Of a stretch of DNA of 64,000 nt, positions 49,692 to 60,900 are shown piece by piece. Under the pieces are notes generated by a model. That model saw only the letters and a list, made by a program, of their open reading frames with translations, was not told the origin of the DNA and did not search any database. The translations under genes and the position numbers were made by a program. Positions within the stretch are counted from its first letter, which is position 1. Each line of letters begins with the position of its first letter. The DNA comes from Desarmillaria ectypa (lineage: Eukaryota > Basidiomycota > Agaricomycetes > Agaricales > Physalacriaceae), in NCBI GenBank assembly GCA_030407005.1, contig JAUDYN010000016.1, forward strand, positions 1 to 64,000, given 5' to 3'.

Positions 49692-49973
49692 ATGAACCTC
49701 TACATTATTTTAGTTCTTGTCGTTTGTTCTATGGCCGTGGGTATTCATTTCATGTCTGAGACTCGAAAAGATACTGAATATTATTGTGACAGACATATAG
49801 CACTGGGCTGCCTATTCCAGAACCCTGCCCTAGAGAAAAATGCTATTTCATGCCCGACTCTGAGAGGATCGAATAAGAACCTCTTCCTGAAGCACCCCCT
49901 AGATAAATATGCAAATAGATACCATAATACCTGGCATGCGTCTCATGGCGGAGAGCACGAACACAGACATTAA
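49692..49973 (+). CDS. Small secreted protein with His-rich tail (effector-like)
   Basis: A single exon of 93 residues. It begins MNLYIILVLVVCSMAVG, a good signal peptide or single membrane anchor. The rest is polar: DTEYYCDRHIALGCLFQNP, SCPTLRG and finally RYHNTWHASHGGEHEHRH, with seven histidines in the last 17 residues. Three cysteines follow the signal region, so disulphide pairing is incomplete unless the protein dimerises. The His-rich end could bind zinc or copper; that is inference. It does not end in a CaaX box, so it is not a typical basidiomycete mating pheromone. Start choice follows the TATA box 59 bases upstream. A chance frame is possible because no homologue can be checked here. 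Confidence 0.5.
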   Translation: MNLYIILVLVVCSMAVGIHFMSETRKDTEYYCDRHIALGCLFQNPALEKNAISCPTLRGSNKNLFLKHPLDKYANRYHNTWHASHGGEHEHRH

Positions 49974-50499
49974 CTGTACTCTTTATCAGACAGGAAGTCA
50001 GCAGATCCTTATAGACCTAATGTTGTGGACAGGGAAAGTTTTGATTTAGGCGGCGATGAAAATGCCTTGACCTTTCGTTGACATTGTTACGTCCCGAGGT
50101 ATGAGATGTGCATTGTGTGCATACATGAAACACTGATGTGCAATAATTAAGCATATAATACCGGAACAAGCGAGCACAAATATGTGTGCTTCTTATTCTC
50201 CATTTCGGCCTTTCAAGCGTTGATACACCTGCACTGCGCCATTCCCGTCTCATATGATACGTATCGTTGCATTTCTGGAGAATCAAATTCAATATCCAAG
50301 TCGCCTTGTGCACGATTCTCCCCGTAATACATACCGATATCGTGAGCGCTTATTACCGTATAACAATACAAAGAATGAACATTAAACAGACTGCCGATAC
50401 CCTGCCAGTCCCAAGGGGCATGCAGAGAGATAGTATGGTGCACTCGGGTTTTAACGTTCGCAACGGTGATGACGAAAGGGTGAGGAGCATTCAGCGGTC

Positions 50500-51840
50500 T
50501 GAACGAAAGATGCAGATCAGATTAGATTGAATCTCGAGTTGGTGATTTCTGCTCTCACCTAGGAACAATCGTTCTTTTCTTTTCCCCCTTCCGTACTTCC
50601 TCCTTCTATCATCGTGAGCATCATCCTGGTACTCAAGTATCGAAGGTCTGACTTCTGAAGAGTAATACCTAGGTGCGTACCTCGTGAGACCTACACCATC
50701 CGGGAACATGATGCCACGATAATTCGTGGGATTAGGTTCCCCGTAAAGACACTCTCCTTCCCGCATGTCGAACACCTATCCTTAGACATCGGAAACGGCC
50801 TTGACGACTCCTCAAAAAGTGCTTCTGCTCATTTATAAGCGATGGAATGGTTGTATACGGATCAAAGTCGGGTCGCTCTGGTAATGAACGGCTCTGAACC
50901 TTCAGAAGGTGCGGCCTGGGAGACGAGATAGAGGGGGAGGGAATGAATGGAGATTTAGGCGCCTCGTTGGTGTGAGAGACGGGCGAGGGAGAAAGTAGAG
51001 GAGTTGCCGTTGGGCATTTTGGTAGTAAGCTCGGCTCACGTTTGCGCAGACAACGATCCATTGGTTATGGCATGCACAGGCGTAGTGGCGGTCACGTGGC
51101 TCTCTGAATCTCAATCAGAATCATCGCTTGTTTCCTCGAGATACCCAATTAAAAGTATCGACTGCATTAGGACATCTTTCCTCGGAGTGTCATCGTCGTG
51201 TCGGTGAATGGAAGGGAGATGTTTATTGAAGTGCGATTCAAAATGCGCAAGGTGTTCGTAATTGCTGGGATGATGGAATGTACTTCGGAGGAAGGCGTTC
51301 TTGGGGCGGAGATGGGTTATATATGTTCGTCAACTCCCTGATGGGTCGACAAGGCGGAATCCTTGATATTCCTATCTCAGTCTCTGGGAAGCAATGCAGC
51401 TCGTAATTCAGACAAGAAGTCTATGAGGGTCAAGGAGCAAAGTCGCATCATGCCGGCCATGAACCAGCCTCGTACGAGTGAATCCTTGAATTCAAGTAAC
51501 AGAGAGGCAACATACTGCGACGGAACAAGATTCTCGTTACTCTGGGTGTAGCACCATGAATTTGTATTCCGTGAAGTCGCATGGAGTGAATGAGTCACAG
51601 CAAGGTTTGATAATAGGGAGATGAGAACTGCCGTACCTGAAGCGTGAAATCATCCCAGTCGAGGAGGTCATGAAACTGCAATATTCGAGTGGGTCGCTCG
51701 TAGGTGAAAGAAAAGGGTAGATTGGAGGTAGTGTGGTGCTCCAAAATCAGCTGTTCGATGCGCTGCTCGAAGCGCGATAACGAGACGAACTTTTCCTCTT
51801 CCATAATTCTGTTCAGGACCAGTGACACGGGTCGATACAT
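50500..51840 (-). CDS. Possible multi-exon gene of unknown function, structure unresolved
   Basis: Two minus-strand pieces look coding. The first, 51840-51637, reads EEEKFVSLSRFEQRIEQLIL and then FTYERPTRILQFHDLLDWDD, and ends at a good donor (CAG/GTACGG). A following open stretch (about 51,540-51,377) reads VPSQYVASLLLEFKDSLVRG and IDFLSELRAALLPRD before a stop. The second, about 51,060-50,780, is Ser/Pro-rich and ends FDPYTTIPSLINEQKHFLRS. Past it more than one frame stays open, including one with CSTCG. I could not join these into one convincing reading frame, and the true start may lie in an exon near 51,930. They may be one or two genes, or decayed. No domain is recognised. Confidence 0.3.
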
Positions 51841-52672
51841 ACATGACGGACGCGACTAGTGCTCTACTACATCTTGCTCCTTGCCAAGAGAATCGATCCG
51901 TACCTCCAGTAAGTACAACAACCGTTGGACCGAAGAAAACATAGTGCGAGTCGGTTGTAATAGACGGGCACAGAACGACAGTTGAATGATGGGCGAGGCA
52001 ATGAGGACCATAACTTACTTAGTTATTGACTAGATAGGCCATTTGAAGAAGTGATGCCCGAGTAAAAAGAGTTTGTCAAACGGAGGTAACACGAATCACC
52101 ATCGAAGTCGTTGGTCGAAAGCTCATATGCGGCCGAAAGTTCCGACGGGCCACGGAATAATCCAGTCACACCTTACCCCTAAACACGTCAACGCATCGCA
52201 CTCCTACTTCTGTTAAAGACCAAAACTCGTCGAAATTCCTTTAATTAAGAGTAGTTTACATTACCTGGGCTACATGCATCTAGAACTTGTAGGATTTGCC
52301 TGAGACACAGTCACTTGAATCACCCATCCCTCTACTTCGCTACGGCCCAGACTTCACACTAGTATTGAAGGACAACGATGTTTTTAAGACTGTATCTGAG
52401 AGCCGGATGTTCTTATATGAAACGGAGGCGTCAGTCGTCTCAGTGTTATCTCTTTGGCTTTGCATTTCCTTGGTAGGCACGATACCTAAATCGGGTTCAG
52501 ATGCATGGTTCGCGTTGGTCTCTTATTAGAACAATTTATGTGTGCTATGTTCTATCTAGTACCGCTTACATCGATAAATATGGTATATTATGTGAAGACT
52601 CTCTTAATTCTATATCCTTCACCACTCTACTCGTGAATCGTCAAGGTCATGAGTTCAGTCCAAATTATGGAC
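51841..52672. other. Intergenic, no supported gene
   Basis: Only short frames without recognisable domains. It may hold the 5' part of the doubtful gene to the left (an exon-like stretch lies near 51,900-51,960 on the minus strand). Confidence 0.35.
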
Positions 52673-53415
52673 TCATGCATCGCGTCTGAACACCCAACCT
52701 ACAACCCTCTGAAGTACATTTTTCTTCTTCGCCTCGTGCTGATTCCTCAATAACGACTTCGAGAGTTGATGCGTCGTCGCCACACCGTCCTCGATCACCA
52801 AGAACACGGTCGATTTCACCTTTGGGCTCGAGGGCATATGATCTTCGTGATCAATCGGTAATCCGGTAGCCTGAACCTCAGCTTTCAAGCTATCAGCGAT
52901 CCTTGGAGGAGGGATCCTCTTCGTGATTCGTCGTAGAGGGCGAGAATGTTTGGTTTCTTGTGTGGGATGGGATGATTCCCCATCGTCATCTGGTAATGTA
53001 TCTTCCTCCAGGGGTTTTGGCGGCCGTCGGTGAGCAGATTTTGGTAGCCGAGGTGGTGCAGTGTTTGTAGGCTTCAATAGGTTGTGCGAGGATCGTCGGC
53101 TAGGAAGCAGCAAAGGAGTCATAGGAGGGGTATCTTTTTCGTGAAAGGTGACTTCGAAGGGTGTTTGCGGCTCCATCTGAGGAAACTTTGGTCCCTGTTC
53201 GTTGTTCTGGAATTCGAACTTGAGATTAAGTCTCGGTACAATAACGGTAGGCTCACCCTTATAAGCGACCGAAGGAGTAATTCTCCTTGATTCAAATAAC
53301 TCTCTACTAGGCGGAGAGAGTTCATCGCTTGGCGCAATTCGGATGCGGCATTGTTTTGGTGACTTAAGAGGAGGAAGGGAAGGGATTCATCCGAGGTCGT
53401 AGTGGTGTCATTCAT
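52673..53415 (-). CDS. Uncharacterised two-exon protein, 220 residues
   Basis: Exon 1, 53415-53257, and exon 2, 53176-52673, join in phase across an 80-base intron (GTGAGC...CCTCAG). The protein begins MNDTTTTSDESLPFLLLSHQ. An N-terminal helical part (ASELRQAMNSLRLVESYLNQ) is followed by a long Pro/Ser/Arg/Lys-rich disordered middle (PSRRSSHNLLK, PKSAHRRPPKPLEEDT, RRITKRIPPPR). The end is better ordered: KSTVFLVIEDGVATTHQLSK, then NVLQRVVGWVFRRDA. No catalytic domain, signal peptide or membrane span is seen. It is the nearest gene to the PKS 3' end (1.5 kb) and lies on the same strand, but nothing ties it to metabolite synthesis. Confidence 0.6.
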
Positions 53416-54904
53416 CGTTGAGGGTATTGGGCCGTGGATTCATTTTGCATAGAATATGTGCCGAAAAGAACAATACGGATCCGGTTAAGGGTTCTATCGC
53501 TCACTCTGCTGTTGTTCTGTTCGGGTATGGGGTTGTCACCCTGACGACGCCATTCTTGAAAAACGATTTTGGGATCTAAGAGGATCACAACGCCTTCTGG
53601 TTAGTAATAAAAAGGAAAATATCGATGATAGGCACCCGAAGGTCATAGAGCAAAAACCAAGTGCTTGTTCTCCTTTTCAAATTTCTGCGTCCCTGAATCC
53701 TGATATAGTTATCCTTTCATCTCAGTGCTAGTCTTCTGAGTACAGAACATTACATATCTGTTTTTCCGTCATCTTCACGGGTCATTCAGGGAAACTCAAA
53801 AGTGATGGACCTCGACTTCAAGCGCAACCCATCATGGTGGGTACCACATACATCGAGTCCTTTTGTCCGTTGATTTGAAGGAGGGCCACTTACCTCGATA
53901 ACGCCTGTGTGCTCTCACGGGCGATATCATCACGATGGGTAGGGGAGATTACACGAAGAATGAATATGGCTAAACTAACAAGGTTCAGCGAAACTTGTGA
54001 TGAATTTTCAAAGAAACCAAGTTAAGCCTAAAGAGACGAACTGGTATCAGGAAGCGAGCGAACATTTTTTCGGGTCAAATAAAGAGTTGGTGATAGTAGA
54101 GGTTGTAGCCAAGAACAAACGTCAAGTTAAGCTACGTAAGGGACATGAGGACGTAGGAGAATGATAGATATAATATGATAATAAAATTTGGTAAAGATAA
54201 GAGTATGAGGCAAGAAATCATTGATTTCTTGGGTTTGGGGTGAGGGAAAACAGCTTCGAGGTACGAGCTAGTTAAGCGCAGGAAGAAATGGCAACGAAAA
54301 TTGTTAACGCTCAAGACGGTCGAACTCTAAGCTGAGAGTCGGGCATCGAGCCTGAGAGGATCCATGATTCAGATAAAGTGACTCACTGAGACAGTCCTAC
54401 AATTAGTATTATTCGCGGATAAAAAAGAGATTAATTATCACAAGAGCTAAGAATACCAGGAAGAAAAGGGATTTTTCAACCTGGTGAATGTCACAGCGGC
54501 GTGGTATTGTCATGGTCTGTAACAGGTTTCATGGCGGCGCAGAACCCCAGTCTTCCTTATATTGGGACCATATTCCGGTATTCTAAGCTCCACTCTCAGA
54601 TTCGGAATGTTAAATTACGAGATTCGGCCTTGAGACCACCAAAATAAACAGGCTCCACAACCACGAGGAAGCGTAACCGTCATGTCATAAGCACAATACT
54701 AGCAGTAAGTTTCACCGTCGTACAGTATATCATACTTTGACATATAATCACAGTTCGTCATGTCAGGGATATGGACCCTGCCGTTCCTTATTACGACCTT
54801 GTGCCAGTAACAACACTCACCAAGACCAACCCTTTTATGTAATAGCACGTATATATCATCGACTTGACCCCTCTACATTCGAAATAGCTAGCATTAACAC
54901 GTTC
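53416..54904. other. Intergenic between the unknown gene and the PKS
   Basis: About 1.5 kb without a supported gene. It should include the PKS 3' untranslated region and terminator on the right, and the promoter of the 53,415 gene on the left. The one minus-strand frame of about 60 codons (54,132-54,314) has no recognisable features. Confidence 0.4.
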
Positions 54905-57900
54905 CTAGGTTGATATACCGCAAAACTTCTCGCAGACGCTAGTAATCATGTCCTTCATCGAGAACTCATCCGAAAGGTAAACCATAGGAACGTCTGCACC
55001 TATATCCTTCAGCAGACGTCCACGAATTTGTGCGAAGGCAATCGAGTCTATCCCACTGGATGTCAAAGACTCCCCGAGATCTAGAGGGAAAATTCATCAG
55101 CGTAGTTCTGTGAAGGATGTACAGTGACCTTCCGAACCTAAATGCTCCCCTTTTCTGAGCTCGAGGACATCCCGTATAATGCTGATGAAGATTTCTTCTG
55201 CCTCGCCGCTTGTCATTTCCGGCATAGACGTATTACCGCTGATGTCACCAACGATAGACGCGAATATTCTGTCCTCTTTGAACGCTGGGACCTTGCCCAT
55301 TAATTCCACATCAAACTTTGCGATAACCTGGACTGGTTCCTGATGTTTCTTGGCGTACCCCAATGCCTTCATAATTATTGGGATACCTTCTGCGTGACTA
55401 AGAGGCTTCACGAGACCCTTCGAAGTATCAAGATTCTGGATGAGGCTGGACTCCCAAGCACCTAGCTCGAGGGAGACAGCCGATAGTCCTAGCGTCTGGC
55501 GATACGTAGCAAGGTAGTCCAGGAATGAATTTGCCGCGACGTAGGCGACCTGTCCAATATTTCCTAAAGGAACGCTACACTCCAGTCAGCTGCATTCCAT
55601 ATTCCTGTTTCGCGACAGACGTTTACCTGATACTGCTTAGGAGCACGAAATGATCAATCGCTAATCCCAGCTCAAGGGATAACACGTGTAGATTCCACGC
55701 CCCGTCGATTTTGGGCTTCAACACTTGCTCAAAGTCGTGTTCAGTGATGTTCGGAATGATCGCGTCTCGAACAACTACGGCGGTATGGATAATATTGTGA
55801 ATCGCGCCAAACTGTTCGCATATTTCAAGTAAAACCCGACGAAGCGCGTCCTTGTTCGATGCGTCAGCCTGGAAATACTCTATCCTCGAAGAGGCTGAGG
55901 ATATATTTGAAAGGTCTTCGACTACCTGTCAGATTTTATGTCAGTGACAAGAAATGCGAAAAGTGAAATACGCAAACCGTTTCTCTTGACCGTCTACCGA
56001 TAAATACAATGGTATGTGATCCTGTTTTCGCCATGTGAGACGCCAGCGCCGACCCGATACTACCAAGTCCGACGATGATGGTCACACCCTTAATGGTCGC
56101 ATCCTCGTTACCTTCTAAACGATGTAGCCCTGGCACGAATTCGAAGAATTTCCTTTGATCGGCATCGTAACGCACAGAAATGATGCTATCTTTGACCATC
56201 TGTGACGATCTTTGTTCCAATTCACGTGCAATGAGGTTGACGATTTCAGTAGACGGTAGATTTTGAGGGACGTCCAACCCCCAGATGGTATCGTGTGAGC
56301 CTGTCTCTCGACGGAAGACTCGGATCATTCCTTGGACTACAGCACCTGCAGAAAACGAATCGCCGTTGCCTGTACAGCCTGAGGAAAGAACGATGAGGTT
56401 ATCGTAGTGAATCTTCCCTGTCGTGAGCGCCTTCATCAGTTGAAGAATTGGTTTCCAGCATGTTGAGAATGTGTTCGAAAGAGGGTCATCCGTGAACGAG
56501 GTCACGTCAAGAATGATAGACCTTGTGTTCGCCACGGCAATATCTACATCGGTGAAAACAAGAGTTGAAGAATCCACGTCCGCGTCGTGAATTTTGGCCC
56601 AACGTCTGCAGTTGGCTAAGTCTGCGTAAGCTAGTTCTGACGTCTTCTTGGCGAGTTCTTTGAGTAAAGGGGCACGAGGTGTTGGGCTGATGTAGAGCAA
56701 AGAATCCAGAACGGAAGATGGGGACGTCGTAGACGCTAAGTCTCTCTGTACCCATGCATTGCTGAACCAATAATTAGGAACAACACCTGCATTTGGGGAC
56801 TGAACAGCAGTTTGCTTGATTGTTCCCACTGGAACCCAAGCAACCGAGTACTTCTTGCACGACGCGAGAAGCTCCCCGTCGTTCGAAAACACGTCGAATT
56901 TGACGGTCATCACATGGCCATTTCTCTCCATGCTGATTGGAAGATGATATCGACAAATGAAGCTGTTAGGAAACTCATCGGTGTAGAATGTCAGGTTTTC
57001 GAGAGAAGATGGTAGGAAGGATCCTTCCGTCCGTTCTGCTGGAGGAGCCTCTCCCAATAAAGTGGTAACCACGCCGAACATATGCAAACAGGGGTCCAAT
57101 TTGCGAATATAGTCGTACTCGGGATAGCGCGTCGAAGGTTTGACCACGATAGGCGCATCAACGTGATCGTTCCATACTTTAAATCGAGTGATGTTCCGGA
57201 AGGTCGGGCCGAAGTTAACGTTTCTGAAGGTACCGTAGACCTCGGCTTGGTCGATCACCTCGTTCGGCGAAATATCCGATGGCCACTGTTTGTATGGGTA
57301 TGGTGACGGCGAGGAGGACAAGTGTCCTGAGCAGACCTTGTCCTGCTCTTGGAACGTCGTGCCTTGGTATAAGGTAAAAGTTCCGTCGTTATCCAGTAGC
57401 GCCTCTACGTGGATGCTCTCATCCACAATGAGGGGCCGGTGAAATCGTATGCTCGTTAAAGACCGCGTTGAATTCCTCGACAATGAGATGAAGAAATTTG
57501 CCAACGCTGCTGCTGGAACGACCCGATGGCCTTCAATCCGATGATCATCCAAAACGGCACGGAGACCGTCAGAGATTAAAAAGGCCTCATTTCCCTTACC
57601 ATTACCGTTAGCATGTGCTGCCGATAGAGCGTCACCTAAATTGTCGTAACTTGGTATGGAAGTGGGATAGTGGCGTTGACGTTGGAAGGGATATGTCGGA
57701 ATGTCAGTTTTGGAGTATGCGTGGGGACGCTCTGCATATAGTTTGGGGAGATCGAGGCTAGCACCGGTTTGGTACAAGCTTGCTAATCCTTTGAGGAGCG
57801 CTATCTCTTGATTGGTACCTTTCTTCCCTGAGATGGATATCTTGGCTTTGTTGATGAGACCATGGCATAGACCCGAGAACGTTTGCTGGGGGCCAATATC

Positions 57901-60900
57901 AAGGACGGTATTAATCGACTTGTCTCTTTTTATTTCCTCCAGCGCCTGCGAGAATAGCACAGGATTTCGGGCGTGATCAACCTATGAATGATTGCAATCA
58001 AGCATTATCGCTTACACAAGAATAGAAATACGCACCCAATATGTTGGAGGCAAAACATTCTGGGAACGGATCGGCCTTCCCGAGACGGTTGAAAACATCG
58101 GGACCTGTAATGGACGACTAGGCAATTTGTGTTCACGGATCGTCTCTTCCAAGGCAGATAAAGCTGGGAAAATAGATGGGCTATGAAATCCTGCGACCAG
58201 AATTGGTAAACAGTATGAGGCGCTTGCGGAAATCATACCTTGGTCAACCTTTAGCTTTACTGCTCTGATACCATCTCTCTTCACAGCAGAGACTAATTTG
58301 ATGATGGATTCTGCTTCTCCGGATGCGACGTGGGAGTCGGAACCGTTGAAGACAGCTATCACCACCGACTCAGAAATGCCTAATTTGTTCAAGTACTGAC
58401 GGATTATGCCCTCCTCAGTGGCAATAGCTGCCATAGCGCCTGGATGTTGCTCTCTGGGCCTCAAAATGCGTGCTCTGTGAGCAACAAAGCGTACACCTTC
58501 CTCATAGTTGAATACTCCAGCAACAACTGATTGGACAGTTAGAGGTGGAGAGCACGATAGTGATAAAAGTAGCTCACCTGCGCCGGCAATTTCCCCTAAA
58601 CTGTGCCCAATAACAGCATGCTGGCGTACTCCTAGAGACTGGAGCCAAACACAAATGCTATATTGGTAGACAAATGTGCACACTTGACCGACTTCACTTT
58701 CGTTAATGTCGCGATCCGTCGTGGAATTACCGCCAACCAGAATATCCATCACCGAAAATCCGCAATGCCGGAATGCGACATCACAGTGCTGTCGGAGAAT
58801 ATCGTGGAATCCTTTGAAGCTCATGGCTAGGTCGCGAGCCATTCCAGCGTGCTGTGATCCCTGGCCTGAAAATCCAAAGATAGTCTTTAGATTTGATGGC
58901 CGGGTATCTGTAAGATTAGTTAACCGCTCCTCCAGCTTTTCAATTAACTCCTCCATCGTGCTAACAACGCAAGCAAACCGGAACCGATAATGCTCTCTCC
59001 CCACGCAGCTGGTATAACAGATCGATTTGAATTGTTCCTCTTCTGCCGATGCACAAAAGTCGATGTACTTTTGAATGTAAGACTTTAGCGCTGTTTCAGA
59101 CTTGGCGCTCACGACGAAGAGCATGGGTTCTGAGCTCTGTGTTGAGACGGAACAATCATCTCGGGGCTCGGGACTTTCAATTACGGCACCGGCAATGGTA
59201 CCGGCAAATCCGTATGCTCTGTTGGCCAATTGTTAACAACAGCGAACATGTACATGTGAATGAAACATACAGGACAAGAGCACGCAGTGGACTGTTTCCT
59301 TTTGGCAATTCTACAGGTTGATGAGGTATGTGCATGGGAATGAGAGAGCAGTCAATAGTCGGATTCAGGTTGGACGCGGTGAGATGCGTCAAGCCGGGTA
59401 CAGATCGACGAGAAAGAGACGCTAGAGCCTTTACCATTCCAACTAGACCCGAGCTTGTCTCTGTATGTCCCACACAGCTTTTTGCTGCACCAATGATCAA
59501 TGGACGCTCCGTGGTGTGACTATTTTTGAACACGTCGTTGATTCCTTCTACCTCGATCAGGTCTCCGAGCGATGTTCCTGAATATATCAATCAGCTCATG
59601 GATCGACGACGTCTTTTTTGTACACATACCAGTGCCGTGTGCTTCAATAAAGCTAAGAATACGTCAGCACTAAGCGGAGTAGGCAATGTAGGCAATGAAA
59701 TAAAGCGCACTCGATATCTGATGGCTTCATTGTAGCTTTACTTAGGAGCGATCTCTGCAACAATGACTGCGCCGAAGATGAAGGAGCAACTATTCCCTGG
59801 CTACGGCCATTATGAAGTGTGCTTGTGGACTTGATAACACCAAGGATATTGTCGCTATCCCGTAGAGCAGCTTGTCGGGTTTTAAGGACCATGGCTACAA
59901 CAGCCTCGGAAGGAACATATCTGGAGAGAACGTAAGTTCTGAAAAGAAACCGAGAGTAATAGAAGAACTGACCCATCAGCTTTGTTAGTGAATGTGGCAC
60001 ACCGAGAATTTGTGGACGTCATTTGTTGTGCTGAAAGAAACCTAAAAATTAAGATCAGCTTCTTGCAGCTATGTAAGTTGCGGAAAGATTTTCACCCAAA
60101 AGTCCCTGGCCTATATTTTTGGTAAGAAACGAGACACGTGAACACGTGAGATACATATGGCGCACCAGGAATGTGTGTTTACACCGACTACAATGGCGGA
60201 TTCTCCTCCAGAGTTCAGGTAATTGACGGCTATGCAAAATCTTTGAGCATGAAATGAATTAAATTTTAGCATACCATACCTTGGTCAAGCGCGACAAGGC
60301 TACCACTGCAAGCAGTATCGATCGCTATAGACGGTCCGTGGACGTCCAGAAGACTTACCATTAAGAATCAGAACAAGCGTTCATCCCAAGACAGAGACTA
60401 AATTCAACTTACTAGCTGATTCTACCACAAGCAGTGCTGTTGGCGATGCCAGTGCCGTAATAACGAGTATACGCTGAAAGTACAGTCAGTCACATTAAAA
60501 GTCAGGCTAAAAGTTAACTACCTCCATAACCTTGGTCGAGAAACATCAGCTGTTGATAACCTTCATCCAATCCAGTAGCAACGAAAACACCCATGTTAGT
60601 CCCCTTGACACTTGACTGCGCGATATTGGCATTTTCCAGAGCTTCAAACGCAGCCTCGAGGGTTAACCTGATACTCGGCGATATAGATAATGCCTCCGCA
60701 GCGCTGATTCCGAAGAAACTATTGTCGAAGCTGGCACAATCGATAAAACCAGCTTTTTCGAACGTTATGTGGCAAGGATGGGTAGGTTTAGAGGATGTAT
60801 AAAAGCTTTTATGGTCCCATCGGTCAGATGGTATCGGAATAATGAGGTCTTCACGCTTCTTAACGAGGGCATTCCAGAACGATTCCACGTTATTGATATC

